A DNA stretch of 64,000 bases from Bactrocera neohumeralis (Eukaryota > Arthropoda > Insecta > Diptera > Tephritidae): positions 55,807,960-55,871,959 of the forward strand of contig NC_065920.1 of NCBI RefSeq assembly GCF_024586455.1. Direction: 5' to 3'. Below are positions 1 to 11,754 of this stretch, piece by piece. Within the stretch, counting starts at the first letter, position 1. The number at the start of each line of letters is the position of its first letter. The translations under genes were made by a program, and so were the position numbers. The notes under the pieces were generated by a model. The model was given only the letters and a program-made list of their open reading frames with translations. It did not search any database and had not been told where the DNA came from.

Positions 1-718
1 TATGTTTACATATAGGTGAACACGGGTTTGAACACGGAAATTAATCTATTCATATCAGTAAACGTGTTTTTATTCATTTATGGCCCTTAGAGTGCCTGCA
101 AATTCAAACTTTAAAGCCGAGCCGAGCGTAAATTGCGTGTTTTGTAAATAGAAAAATGCGTTCGGTACTAGGTACTAGTACTCTACCGTAAGTGATTCAT
201 TGAGAGATTGAGGCGGATATTAAGATTTATAAATACACTACTATATTCATCAAAATTGGCCAGTACAGATCGACGTAAATATATTTATAGATAATTTAAC
301 AAGGTATGCATTTATATGTAACGTTTATTCAAACAAATAGACTAATAAATAAACCAATTTTCACATGAAATTTCTTCTTTCCTTCCGTGCGCTTTTCAAC
401 TTATACTAGCCTACACACTTCACATATTTATATTGTGTTGCCGTGGAAAATTCAACATAACTACTGGCGCGTCTAGTGGCTAAATAAACCAACGGATAAC
501 GTGCAAGCCTGCTTGCACGCACCAATATAAATAAGAATGCAAAAATACATACAAACGAAAACAAACTAATGAACGAACATCTATATCTTAAAATATGAAA
601 ATGAATGGATTGTTTCGGGAACAGGTTGCCAAACATCTCACATTATGACCTTACTCCTACACAAACACACACTCTCGGGTTCCTGTGCAATAAAGGTATA
701 TGCCCATTTCGGTTACTT
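1..718. other. No gene; left-edge non-coding DNA
   Basis: I see no credible coding sequence here. Bases about 17-70 resemble bases about 36105-36160 (both carry a GAACACGGAAA core followed by a CTATTCA.ATCA.TA.ACGT stretch), so the left edge may be part of a dispersed repeat. Confidence 0.4.
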
Positions 719-1705
719 TCATCCATCCGACAACATGACCTAGCCAGGCGTAGCCGCTGTCTTTTTAATTCGCTGAACTATGTCAATGTCGTCATATATC
801 TCGTACAGCTCATCGTTCCATCGGATGCGATATTCGCCGTGGCCAATGCGCAAAGGACCATAAATCTTTCGCAGAATTTTTCTCTCGAAAACTCGTAACG
901 TCGACTCATCGGTTGCTGTCATCGCCCAAGCCTCTGCACCATATAGCAGGACGGGAATTATGAGCGACTTATAGAGTTTAGCTTTTGTTCGTCGAGAGAG
1001 GACTTTACTTTTCAATTGCCTACTCATTCCGAAGTAGCACCTGTTGGCAAGAGCAATCCTGCGTTGGATTTCCAGGCTGACATTATTAGTGGTGTTAATG
1101 CTGGTTCCAAAATAGACGAAATTATCTGTACTTCAAAGTTATGACTGTCAACAGTGACGTGAGAGCCAAGTCGCGAGTGCGACGACTGTTTGTTTGATGA
1201 CAGAGATATTTCGGCTTGCTCTCATTCACTGCCAGACTCATTTTCTGTGCTTCCTTGTCCAGCCTAGAGAAAGCAGAACTAACGGCGCGGTGTTGAGGCC
1301 GATGATATCAATATCGTCGGCATACGCCAGCAGCTGTACACTCTTATAGAAGATGGTACCTCTCCATTTAGTTCTGCAGCTCGAACTATTCGCCAGACAG
1401 CAGGCTGAAGAAGTCGCACGATAGGAGTCGCCTTGTCTGAAACCCGCTTTGGTATCGAACGGCTCGGAGAGGTCCTTCCCGATCCTGACGGAGCTGTTGT
1501 TCAACGTCAGTTTGTCACAGCCGTATTAGTTTCGCGGGGATACCAAATTCAGACATCGCGGCATAAAGGCAGCTCCTTTTCGTGCTGTCGAAAGCAGCTT
1601 TGAAATCGACGAAGAGGTGGTGTGTGTCGATTTTCCTTTCACGGGTCTTTTCCAAGATTTGGCGCATAGTGAATATCTGGTCGGTTGTTGATTTTCCAGG
1701 TCTGA
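719..1705 (-). mobile_element. RTE-1A: RTE-like non-LTR retrotransposon, RT C-terminal part
   Basis: This copy encodes the C-terminal half of a reverse transcriptase on the minus strand, plus part of the downstream region typical of these elements. The catalytic box AYADDIDIIG is readable (YADD codons at 1314-1325), and residues like GFRQGDS, KVLSRRTK and FERKILRKIYGPLRIGHGEYRIRWNDE are visible in pieces. It breaks off at about 719, before the GRGRPPLRWKDQ segment seen in RTE-2 and RTE-3, so it lacks the 3' end. That is unusual for a non-LTR element, which normally loses its 5' end. Frameshifts and stops make it non-coding. The right boundary abuts RTE-1B through a scrambled 20-bp joint. The RTE clade assignment is inference from the endonuclease + RT layout. 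Confidence 0.8.
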
Positions 1706-1744
1706 TTATTACTATATATGTACAACTTCATAGTTATGAGACTG

Positions 1745-2595
1745 TCAACAGTGACGAGCTAAGTCGCTAGGGCGACGACGACGACAATTATAAAAAGATT
1801 GCAGATTACATATATAAGTTCCGATGAATCGCCTTGTTCTTCGAAACAGATTGGAAGAAGTCGCACGATAGGGAGTAGGTAGGGGCTCGGAGAGGTCCTT
1901 CCCGATCCTGACGGAGCTTTTCGTGTTGTTCAACGTCAGTTTACACAGCCGTATTAGTTTTGCGGGGATACCAAATTCAGACATCGCGGTATAAAGGCAG
2001 CTCCTTTTCGTGCTGTCGAAAGCAGCTTTGAAATCGACGAAGAGGTGGTGTGTGTCGATTCTCCTTTAACGGGTCTTTTCCAAGATTTGGCGCATGGTGA
2101 ATATCTGGTCGGTTGTTGATTTTCCAGGTCTGAAGCCACACTGATAAGGTCCAATCAGTTTGTTGACGGTGGGCTTTAATCTTTCACACAATACGCCTGA
2201 TAGAACCTTATATGCGATGTTGAGGAGGCTAATCCCACGGTAGTTGGCGCAGATTGTGGGGTTCTTTGGATTGGGCATAGCACACTTAAATTCCAATCGT
2301 TGGGCATGCTTGTCCGACCATATTTTACAAAGAAGCTGATGCATGCTCCTTATCAGTTCTTCGCCGCCGTGTTTGAATAGCTCGGCCGGTAGTCCGTCGG
2401 CCCCTGCCGCTTTGTTGTTCTTGAGGCGGGCAATTGCTATTCGAACTTCTTCATGGTCGGGTAATGGAACGTCTGCTCCATCGTCATCGATTGGGGAATC
2501 GGGTTCTCCTTCTCCTGGTGTTGTGCGTTCACTGCCATTCAGCAGGCTGGAGAAGTGTTCCCTCCATAATTTAAGTATGCTCTGGGCATCAGTGA
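1745..2595 (-). pseudogene. Reverse transcriptase N-terminal part of RTE-1B
   Basis: Reads in pieces as an RT palm/finger region: CPIxKKxDPTICANYRGISL, LLNIAYKVLS, GPYQCGFRPGKSTTDQIF, then in a second frame HLFVDFKAAFDSTKRSCLYA (box A with the first catalytic Asp) and FGIPAKLIRLCKLTLNNTKS. Several frame changes (near 2150 and 1985) and a short deletion of the KKGDP segment leave no continuous ORF. The YADD half of the palm is missing here; it exists only in RTE-1A. Same strand and order as in RTE-4. Confidence 0.78.
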
Positions 2596-3899
2596 CTAGA
2601 TCACCTTTGGGGTTCTACAGAAATACGCTCCGGTCTTGAAACCTTCCGTAAGCCGCCGCATTTTTTCGTAGAATTTTCGAGCATTACCCCTGTCGGCCAG
2701 CTTATCAAGCTCTTCGTACTCACGCATTTCAGCCTCTTTCTTCTTCTGTCTACAAATGCGTCTCGCTTCCCTCTTCAACTCTCGGTATCTATCCCATCCC
2801 GCACGTGTAGTGGTCGATCGTAACGTTGCGAGGTAGGCAGCCTGTTTTTCTCCGCTGCGACACGGCACTCCTCGTCGTACCAGCTGTCCTTTTGCTTTTT
2901 TCCGAAAACCAATGGTTTCGGTTGCAGCTGTACGTAAGGAGTTTGAAATGCCGTCCCACAGTGCCCTGATACCGAGTTGTTGACAAGTGCTCGCAGAGAG
3001 CAGGAGTGCAAGCCGAGTAGAAAATCGTTCGGCTGTCTGTTGTGATTGCAGCTTCTCGACGACGAACCTTCCTTGTGTTTGTTGGCGCGCGTTTTTTGCT
3101 GCACAGAGGCGAGTGCGAATCTTAGCTGCAACAAGATAGTGGTCCGAGTCGATGTTAGGACCTCGGAGCGCACGCACATCTAAAACACTGGAGACGTGTC
3201 TTCCATCTATCACAACATGATCGATCTGGTTGGTAGTTTTTCGACCCGGAGACAGCCAGGTAGCTTGATGAATCTTCTTGTGCTGGAATCTAGTACTACA
3301 GATAACCATATTTCGGGCCCCGGCGAAGTCAATCAGCCTCAACCCATTTGGGGATGTTTCGTCGTGGAGGCTGAATTTACCGACCGTAGTGCCAAATATA
3401 CCTTCTTTGCCCACCCTGGCGTTAAAGTCGCCAAGCACGATTTTGACATCGTGGCGGGGGCAGTTTCATAAGCGCGCTCCAAGCGCTCATAGAAGGCATC
3501 TTTGGTCACATCGTCCTTCTCTTCCGTCGGGGCGTGGGCGCAAATCAGCGATATGTTGAAGAACCTCGCTTTGATGCGGATTGTGGTTAGACGTTCATTC
3601 ACCGGAGTGAATGATAGTACTCGGCGACGGAGTCTCTCTCCCACCACGAATCCAACACCAAACTTGCGCTCCTTTATATGGCCACTGTAGTAAATGTCAC
3701 AAGGACCTACTCGTCTCTGTCCTTGTCCCGTCCATCGCATTTCTTGGACGGCGGTGATGTCAGCCTTTATTTTTACGAGGACATCAACCAGCTGGGCAGC
3801 GGCACCTTCCCAATTAAGGGTCCGGACATTCCAGGTGCATGCCCTCAAATCGTAGTCCTTATTCCGTTTGCCATGGTCGTCATCAAAAGGGGGTTTCAT
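2596..3899 (-). pseudogene. APE-type endonuclease domain of RTE-1B, frameshifted
   Basis: In the intact family this domain nicks target DNA for target-primed reverse transcription. The frame opens at a Met near 3899 (MKPPFDDD) and shows the exonuclease/endonuclease/phosphatase signatures in order: TWNVRTLN (Asn), VQEMRW (catalytic Glu), YYSGH, ICAHAPTEE, then after a frameshift GDFNARVG (Asp/Asn), STRFQHK, ATWLSP, IDHVVIDGRHV and SDHYLV (terminal Asp-His). The frame changes near 3467, where RTE-1B is one base shorter than RTE-4. A basic, Arg/Lys-rich linker (REARRICRQKKKEAEMREYEEL) joins it to the RT. The resemblance to vertebrate craniofacial development protein 2 reflects the same retrotransposon origin and does not indicate a host gene. 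Confidence 0.82.
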
Positions 3900-4084
3900 C
3901 CGAGGCTGTTTTAAACTTTTTCATTGGTATTGTTTACGCAGGGTCCCAAGGGCACAACCCTATGTAGAATGCTTCGCCTTCTCACATAAAGGCTCGACTT
4001 CGAACGGATGTTCTTAGGTTGCCCAGAGGATACTTCGTCAAAGACCGTCAATGCACCACCAAGCAGCAATCATCATAATCTCGT

Positions 4085-4215
4085 ATCGTATATCGGACTG
4101 AAGTATCTTGGGAAGCAGGGCAACAGTGGAAAGTGTAGTCAAAAGAAAGCAACTTCATTTCTACTGGGTGCCAGGTCGAAAAGGCAACGAGGACTTTTCA
4201 CTGAGTGGATGAGAT
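4085..4215 (+). pseudogene. RNase H fragment of a non-LTR retrotransposon
   Basis: A short plus-strand frame reads VESVVKRKQLHFYWVPGRKG followed by NED. This matches the WVPGHxGxxGNExAD signature in RNase H domains of I-, LOA- or Jockey-related elements. Only this segment survives. The family does not seem to be the RTE family next door, which has no RNase H in any copy here. Confidence 0.55.
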
Positions 4216-5869
4216 TAAAATTCCAAGAATGGTGTACCGCTAACATCCACACAGACTTATTTCACACTGTTTCGTCAGAACATTTATAGTTAATTGTGTG
4301 CCAGAGAGATCTCGCAGCTCCACAAGTTACTCACACTAAGTGCACAGGTTTAGTGATAGAAAAATTTCAATGTAGCAACGTTTTGTCTAGTCTGATGCGA
4401 TTTGCGCAAAAATGCCTTTTCATGTCAGCTCATTAGCTTTGCAGTTTCCAGCGACGGAGCTATGGCTGGTTACCTTAACAAGTATGACAATGAGGTAACT
4501 TGATGTTATTGCTGGTGGAACCAGGTTCTCCTTGACTAATCTTGAATACCCTGTCAGCGTCTTGTAGATCAGTATTGTCGCACTGCTCTCGACTGGTAAA
4601 TTATGTAATATGTGTTTGTATTAGTCATGTGGTTTACTCTTTTCGGAATTGGTACCTCTGGTAGCTCTTACTTGATTCATACCCAGTTTGGTATGTCATT
4701 TTATAACAACAGAATTACTTCAGAACCACGTTGCAAACTGTGCAGATTTATTACCAAAAATAATGGTTAATCGCTCAGCAAAGTCGGTAAGTCGAACAAT
4801 TACGGATTAGTTTTGGATCACGTTCACACTAATGGATAATGGACATCCTTAGAGACATACACCCACCTGGATTTCGGACAAAATTTACCTCAAATAAAAA
4901 TAATCCCAAAGATAGTCCAAAAGTACATCTTAAGAGTTCGAACAATGTAGTTTATTTTACTGTTGTAGTCGCTTTGTTTGTTTTTAATGTCGTCGTAGCG
5001 GATAGTAACGGATAGTAACTTTGTGTTGTTTTCCGGTATTTTTTTACCAGTATATGCGTTCAATTAGCGCGTATTTACAATTATTTTTAGAAGTGTGCTT
5101 GTTAGCGTTTTTTTAAATATACGCGAGATACTATTCTCGTAAGTTGCATACTTCTACCAATATTTGTAAAAGTTACGTATCCGCCGCGAATGTCACGTGC
5201 ATGCCTTTTAATTTACTGCCAGATTTTGCAAGTTTCGTACACAATTATAGTTTTGCGCATATGTGTATGTGCGCTCACCTAACTCATGACCTAATTTCTA
5301 TTGGTTTGAAAACAACAATATCTGACCAACAAAGTTGCAAGTGGTGGCAATCAAATCAAAGTTTTCTTTCCGAACTACATAATTTTCATTTGCCGCCGCA
5401 ATGGTTTTACTCTGCTACAAGTGTTGTTTTACTTTAGGTGGAAAAATAATTGAAAAGAGAATTTAGCTAGATCCATCTAACAGAACTATCCTTCGTTTCT
5501 TTAGAGAAAATAAAAAGATAATTTATATTTGATAGTGGTCGAATATGAAGTATATAATTTTCGTTAAATTTGTATTTTCCACTACAGAAAATTAAACTTT
5601 CCTTTACATAAATAACTAATCAAAAATTGTACTAATTTTTTTAATAGATTGCTCAATTTCAAATTAAGAACAGTTTTACATGGATAAAGGAAATTCCAAC
5701 TCGAAAAGCAAAGTAGCTGCAAATTGAAATGTGGTATCGGAATTCGCATGATGTCCAATTGAGACCTGAATTTTACCGTAAAGGTACTATTTTTGGAAAA
5801 AATCAGTTTTATCGGTACGAGACGAGAGAGTACGCGACGACACATGTTTGACAATTTTCAATCCCCATA
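4216..5869. other. No recognisable gene or repeat
   Basis: AT-rich sequence with short random frames only. I found no transposon motif, tRNA or exon-like block. Confidence 0.5.
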
Positions 5870-6245
5870 TCCTGAACAGGGTATATTAAGCTTGTCACGA
5901 AGTTTGTCCGTCTGTCTGTATATATACAAACTAGTCCCTCAGTTTTTAAGATATCGTTTTGAAATTTTGCAAACGTCATTTTCTCCTCAAGAAGCTGCTC
6001 ATTTGTCGGAACTGCCGATATCGAACCACTATAAAATAAGGCTTCCATACAAACTGAACGATCGGAATCAAATTCTTGTATGGAAAATTTTCGCATTTGA
6101 CGCGGTATCTTGTTGTGTTTGTGGTTTTGATAAAACTGAATCACTGTAAGCCTTTTTCAACATTCGCAATGATTCCGCACAGGAAATTTGGTTCGAAATA
6201 CAAAAATTTTACACAAATTCTTTGCTCTTTTATTATCCATTGTGG
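5870..6245 (+). repeat. RS1 dispersed repeat, copy 1
   Basis: Starts with the RS1 5' signature (CAGGGTATATTAAGCTTGTC), followed by a CCGTCTGTCTG stretch, CTAGTCCCTCAGTTTTTAAG, a poly-thymine-rich TTTTGAAATTTTGCAAACG segment and GAACTGCCGATATCG. The same order recurs at 6945, 16574, 39431 (inverted) and 56715. There is no coding capacity. Its tail (6105-6245) is repeated at 7090-7220. Confidence 0.75.
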
Positions 6246-6752
6246 GTCTATCAAAATCCGTTATCACCGGAAATTCCATCGAAACTGTTCGTGAATTCAT
6301 CAAAAATCAGCCGAAATCATCATTGAAATTCATGAAAATGGAATTAAACATCTCCAAAACATCGATTTATCGCCTTTTGACCGAACATTTGGGCTTACAA
6401 AATGTGTGTGCACGGTTTGTTCCGCACAAATTGACTGACGACCAAAAATTGCTCTCTAAATCCAACGTTTCGAAGGACCTATTGTGACCGATTATTTTGA
6501 CCAAAAATCACATTTTAACTATAACCACTCCCCGTATTCGACTGATATGGCATTGTGCGACTTCATCCTTTTTATAAAATAAAATTTATGATAAAAATAA
6601 AAAGACGGGATTTTGCCATTGCCTCAAAAAAACCACTCGTTCGACATTTTGGGGCAATTATGTGTTGAAGCAGAAGGAGACTTTTTTCAATAAAATTTTG
6701 ATTTTGGAAAAAACATTTTTTATTTTTTTCAATCCCTGTTTACTTAGAAACA
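6246..6752 (+). mobile_element. marA-1: internally deleted mariner-like element
   Basis: The plus strand encodes the second half of the transposase DNA-binding region (SVITGNSIETVREFIKNQP, then SKTSIYRLLTEHLGL and VCARFVPHKLTDDQKLL). It then jumps directly to the C-terminal catalytic segment (TKNHILTI-like, SPYSTDMALCD around 6525-6560) and the tail EAEGDFFQ. The first two catalytic aspartates are absent. A 3' inverted-repeat remnant, AATCCCTGTTTACTT, lies at about 6731-6745, the complement of the AAGTAAACAGGxxTT left end seen at 18791 and 25984. It follows directly on an RS1 copy. Confidence 0.75.
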
Positions 6753-6944
6753 CTTTATATTTGTACTTTAGCTGGAAAGAAATATATTTATCGGGACTAG
6801 TCGAGCAGCATTTCTTTTACAAATCCGCTGTTATTTGGGTAAAACTATCTTAATTTTTGGACTTCAGTAACAAAAATCTGATTAGAACGTGCTCTCATAA
6901 TTGATATTTAAATAGTATCTGCCTGCCTTTGGAATCAATTAAGA

Positions 6945-7235
6945 GTGAATTTTTTAAGATATTATTTGAAATTTTGCAAAACGCCATTCTTTATTTCATG
7001 AAATTTGTCGAAACTGCCGATTCTTCACCATTATAAAATATATTTTCTTTTATCATACCAGAAAAGATCGGAATCAAAGCTCTTGGTGCATTTCTTGATA
7101 TCTTCATGGCTTCTGGTTTTGATTAAAGTGAATCACTGAAAGCCTTTTTCAACATTTATGTACATTGGTTACGTTCAGTTGGGAAATACAAAAATTTTAC
7201 ACAAATTGTTCTTGCCTTTTTTATCCAATGTAAAA
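6945..7235 (+). repeat. RS1 copy 2
   Basis: Aligns by eye with 5945-6245: the sequence around TTTGAAATTTTGCAAAACG, GTCGAAACTGCCGATT, GATCGGAATCAAAGCTCTTG and TGAAAGCCTTTTTCAACATT recurs in the same order. It is diverged and lacks the RS1 start. Confidence 0.6.
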
Positions 7236-7454
7236 ATGTTTTACGGTGTTTTGGTGGCAGCAGGAGCTCGGACTAAAACTCATGACGAGGTGAAAAGATT
7301 TTAACGAATATGGTTCACTAAGGACTATACAGAAGGCGATCAAGGAATAAGAGTATGGTATCTGAAGACATATTTTCGAGTCATCTTATTCAAGGTGTGC
7401 ATACTCAAAGATGTTGATAACTGCATAGAGTTGCAAACTAAAGACCGTTGAACT

Positions 7455-8050
7455 TTGCTAATGGGGTGGCGCCATCTACATATCGTCTCTGATGCGTTAG
7501 AAAGCATGTTATTTTTATTTGATTGCTCAACCAGAGCTTGTTCATGAAAAATATTCATTGATTTAATCAGTATTGCGTTCTCGGAGTGGCAGTGACTGTT
7601 TGACTGTTATCGGTGCGAAATGTGAGCTTGGAACAAAGAGTCAACTCAACTTCCATTTGTTTTAAAACATATGTTTTTACTGAAATTTTGTATTGATAAA
7701 GCAAGTTTATATGCGATGATTGTCGATCAGTGCAGAGTTCACAAGTTGGTTTAAACGTTTTCAAAGTGGTCGACTCGGTTTGACATAAATGATCATCAAC
7801 ATGTGGGGCAATCAAAATCCGTGATCACTGGAAATTCCATCGAAACTGTGCGTGGGTTCATCAAAAAACAGCCGAAATCATCACTGAAATTAATGGAAAT
7901 GGAAAAATCTCAATAACAAGATTTTGAACATTTATGACCGAGCATTTAGGCATTCGAAAGTGTGTTCACGGTTTGTTGGACTAGTAAAATTGACTGATGA
8001 CCAAAATTGCTCAGAATCGAGCATTCGAAGTTCAAAGGTGTATGGAAAAA
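7455..8050 (+). mobile_element. marA-2: decayed mariner-like element
   Basis: Starts in the marA 5' leader (TGGCGCCATCTACATATCG, compare 26025) and continues through a corrupted ATG region at about 7620 (GCGAAATGTGAGCTTGGAAC) to SVITGNSIETVR and LTDDQNC-like residues. It has many indels and no usable frame. It ends near the segment coding for QNxAFEVQ, before any catalytic residue. Confidence 0.65.
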
Positions 8051-8511
8051 GATATATAAAATTTAAATATATTTTCAAAATAACCAAACGTAGTGTAGTT
8101 CTGGTATGTTCTGAAACGAAACGCCAGAGTTTGAATTTTGAAGGCAGCGGACGAGCCGGGTTTTATCCAAAAAAATCTTGCATAGAGAAGTCAAAGGGAA
8201 GAAATTATTTATTTTTATGATTCCAATACATTGGTCCACAATAGAATTTGTTGACCTCAAGGCAATTCATATGCAATATTCAAAAAACCTTCTTTGAAAT
8301 TTCGATCATACTCATACTGAAACATCAACTTTCATTCTTTTTTGTATATGATTTTTGTTTTTAATCACTTCCAAATCGAATATTTCGATCAGTGTATGAG
8401 TTATACCTATTAAAAACATGCTGTGAAATTCAGACCGAAATTCATAGCATTTGATGCAAGGAAAACCTCAGGTAGCCGACGTTTCTAAACGCATTTTCAA
8501 TCATCATTTTC
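8051..8511. other. No recognisable feature
   Basis: AT-rich stretch between marA-2 and M1; nothing identified. Confidence 0.4.
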
Positions 8512-8989
8512 TGAAACTGTATTGGTCACTAAAAAAGTATTGAACCGATTGCTTTAAAATTTACATATGTTCTTCTACTCATTTATAGTTATCGTCCCTA
8601 CCAGAAACGATTTTAACGAAAAAAAACAAGATTTTCTTAACTTTTTTTTGAAGTTCGACATTTTTTTTTTTGTAATGAAAATGATTATATTTGGTAGAGA
8701 CGATAGCCGCAGAACTACTGAATAATAATCTATTCGATTTTTTTATTTCAGACAGCATGAACAGCCGCTATCTCCATGACCAGTTATCTACTTTTTTTTG
8801 TTGGGGACTACTTTGATTTAAAAAAAAATATATATTAAAAATGTAAAAAACGAAAAAACATTTTTTTTTGTACATTTCAAAATACAAATACAAATATATT
8901 AAAAAATTAAAATGATTGAGTTTTGTTGACGCATAAAAAAAATTTTCCTAAAAAGTGGTAAAATGTATGCGTTCACATGAAAGTACCCT
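8512..8989 (+). repeat. M1 repeat, copy 1 (MITE-like)
   Basis: About 480 bp that recurs at 21702-22168 with the same start (AAACTGT.TTGGTCAC) and the same end (GTATGCGTTCACATGA followed by AGTACCC). Two internal segments are inverted relative to each other: TTATCGTCCCTACCAGA near 8590 and TTGGTAGAGACGATAGCCG near 8693. There is no coding potential. It is probably a non-autonomous DNA element; its superfamily is not evident. Confidence 0.65.
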
Positions 8990-9344
8990 ATTAACCTCTT
9001 TACAACAATTCAGTTAGTTTGCGCTTTAACACAGTTTACGTGTTTTTCTTCTGTAGTTTGTTAGTTGCTTTCATTGAAAAAGAGAAGAGGTTATAATAAC
9101 TTTGCCACGAAGTTTTTAACACCCAGTAGAAAACGTAGGAGACTCTTTAAAGTATGCATATGTATGTATACAGATGATCAGCGCGACTTGCTGATTCGAT
9201 TTAGTTATGTATGTTTGATTTTCATCTGTATATAAGAAATTGTATTTATATTTTCTCTCCTAGAAATAATCGTTTTTTTAAACTGTCTGTACCGGTCCGG
9301 ATTAAATACTTGTTCTTATCTAGGAAGCTTTATTATTTTACAAG
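8990..9344. other. No recognisable feature
   Basis: AT-rich non-coding sequence between M1 and an RS1 tail; nothing identified. Confidence 0.4.
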
Positions 9345-9560
9345 ACTCCTTAATAAAATTTGGCACGGATTGTCTAAGGCACCACTACAATCTTCGAAGA
9401 AGTTGTTCAGATCAGACTACTATAACATATAGCTGCATACAAACTGACCAATTGAAATCGATAAAAAAAAACTTTTTATACCATTTTATGACGTAATGCA
9501 TCTGTGAGGGGTATAATATAATAGCTTCGGTGCAGCCAACGTTTTTTCTTTTTTTTTTGT
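9345..9560 (+). repeat. RS1 3' part
   Basis: Contains the RS1 core (CTACTATAACATATAGCTGC, ACAAACTGACC) and the RS1 end (ATAGCTTCGGTGCAGCCAAC then GTTTTTTC). The same end occurs at about 16975-17010 and, inverted, near 39440. Confidence 0.65.
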
Positions 9561-10254
9561 CACTTGCGAGCAAATTAAATTTCAAAATTTATTTCTCGCC
9601 AGCAAAAGGCACAAGTTTACCGACAACATTACGTTATTTTGTTGACGAGAAGTTATTGTACAACTAAAATAGAAATAAGAAGTATGTGGAAACTTGCTGT
9701 CAGCTAACAGCATGTTGTCTTATATATGCATTTAAACTTGTTTGGTCTGTTGAACTTTTCCTCCAGCCTCTGGCTAACTATGAAAGTGAGCGCAGTGATA
9801 ATGCAGCCTCAACTCATTTCCTGAAGACTATTGCTATAGTGCTAATGGAAATTACCCTTTAGTACGTGTGGACCTTTCATATAAAGAGTGCTGAAAAAAT
9901 TAAATATTTACTCTTAAATATTTAATATTAAAAAAAAAAATCGTCTTAGTTTAATAGTTAACAGAGATGACTAAAAGTAGGAGCTCCAAGGACTAAGTTT
10001 AGATCTCGCACTGTCGAAACAATTAGGAAAAAGGTGTTCAGGTGCTTCTACATATCTCCCTTCCAAATAAACATAACTTAGAACCTTTAAAAACAGGGAC
10101 GGGTTAGCTTTAGTATGAGCGAATAGCTCACTAGAACTCTTGCAATGCAAGACCAGGCCGTCTACAGTTGTTCTAAACGCACGAAGACGGACGTTTCGAC
10201 AGGCTCCCTTCTATTGATAGCGAACCTAAGGTGTTAATTTTTAAAAGATTTTGA
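9561..10254. other. No recognisable gene
   Basis: Non-coding AT-rich DNA; no motif identified. Confidence 0.4.
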
Positions 10255-10557
10255 GAAAGGTTCACAGTTTCCAGGCTTACAGAATCCAACATGTACAAGA
10301 ATTGAAGCCGAACGGCAATCAAGCGCGTCGCACGTTCACTGAATGGGACACGAGATGGTCACCGATCCCGATTTTCACAAGAAACATATTTACAGCAATG
10401 AAGCTCATTTTTGGTTGGACGGATACGAAAGTAATCAGTCTTGATAATGAATGGAATAATAATACAGTCAACGTCTTTTGCCACGCTTCCAAAATCGTAC
10501 GATTTAATGAATCTGGAGCATTTTTTGTTTTGCTATGTGAAGTAACTTGGCTATGAA
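10255..10557 (+). pseudogene. DD41D-type mariner transposase fragment
   Basis: The frame reads VQELKPNGNQARRTFTEWDTR and, in shifted frames, FTRNIF and NEAHFWLDGYE. This matches the transposase segment RRTFxEWxxxxLxxDPxFxxxIxFSDEAHFWLNGY, where the Asp-Glu pair carries the first catalytic aspartate. It appears to belong to the lineage of 42870-43645, which supplies the later part. Indels destroy the frame and the catalytic Asp is replaced. Confidence 0.6.
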
Positions 10558-11754
10558 GATTAGCCAAGGCAATTGACTTGTTGGAAGAGAATATTCTTGA
10601 AAGATAAAATATCTTTAAAAACAGATGCATATGTACATATATACATCCCAACAGGCAGTCATTATAATAAAAGCGAATAAATACTTGTATAAACAGTCAG
10701 CGTAAGCCTGTGGACAGTCACGCACATAAAAAGAAAAATAAGTGTACATGTGGTCTAAAAAAATTGCAATGAGAGAAAAAAAATCGGAAGGAGAAAGAGG
10801 CATGGATACAGTCCATCAATGAGCGATGCAGTTACTTAAAAGTGTCCACTCAAATCATTAAAGCATCTGCTTTGAACTGCTACAGATTGCATTGCCACCT
10901 TATTGTTTCTGAAGACCACAAGTGAAGTAAGACAATATATATACATAGCTACTAAATAAACATAATGATACATGCAACAAATGACAAAACCAGCAGTGAA
11001 ACAATTTTTGATGATGTAGTTAACTGTCTGTTTTTGTCCTCAATTCAATATTTTTCCCTAATATATGTATGCACCCGGTTCTAGAGTAATCCCCAGAAAT
11101 CTCAACTTAACTTTGTAGAAGACCAAATAAATTACATTTATATGGTAACTTAAATAAAGATCAAAAGAGCTTAAATAAACTGAATTTTGCGCTACGACAA
11201 CACTTGGAATAAGTATGTTATTGTACATTAGAGTGTCCATTTTTTCCAAGTTGATTTGTGTTTTCAAGCGCCTTCTTAAGTTTCAGATTTTCCCCAAAAA
11301 TTAAACGAAATTTTCGTTTTTAATTTAAGTTGTGCTTAAATCAATTACACTTTTTCGAATGTCTACGATATTTTCGGTAATGTCAACTATGAGCACTGGA
11401 TCCAAATATTCAGCGTCTAGGGGCATTAGCAGTTTTGGTTCGATTTGAGCAATATTTGAGTAAAATTTTTTTCTGATATAGTAATTTGTTCTCGATTTGT
11501 GTTCTTGAAAGTGAAAGTTTCAAACGAAATTTAAAATTGTGTAATATGGGAAATAGGCGTGGTTGCAGTTCGATTTCTCCCACTTTCGTACAGTACACTT
11601 AACACTATCGGTAGATTTGTTACGCTGAGCGAATTTGATTGTTGAAGCCTCAATAGTTTAGAAGTAATTTTGTTAGGGGCGCGGCCATTCCCACATTTTT
11701 GAATATGTTTGAACCTCTTACGACTGCTATCCCTTGTGCCAAATTAGAAGTTTT
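10558..11754. other. No recognisable gene or repeat
   Basis: About 1.2 kb of AT-rich sequence with only short chance frames; I see nothing to annotate. Confidence 0.45.

Larger units (their letters stand above)
1728..4047 (-). mobile_element. RTE-1B: longer RTE-like element, 5' part
   Basis: Second copy of the same family in the same orientation as RTE-1A. It covers the 5' leader, the whole endonuclease and the N-terminal RT. The sequence 1505-1705 of RTE-1A is repeated at about 1925-2130 in this copy, so the two are separate copies placed head to tail or products of a rearrangement, not one element. Bases 1728-1775 are a corrupted version of a segment found near 1132-1186, which suggests local rearrangement. 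The 5' side is shared with RTE-4 up to 4047 and then diverges. Confidence 0.82.

Noticed and set aside
7567..7815. Minus-strand 82-codon frame
   Set aside because: It runs antisense to marA-2, whose plus-strand similarity explains the segment.
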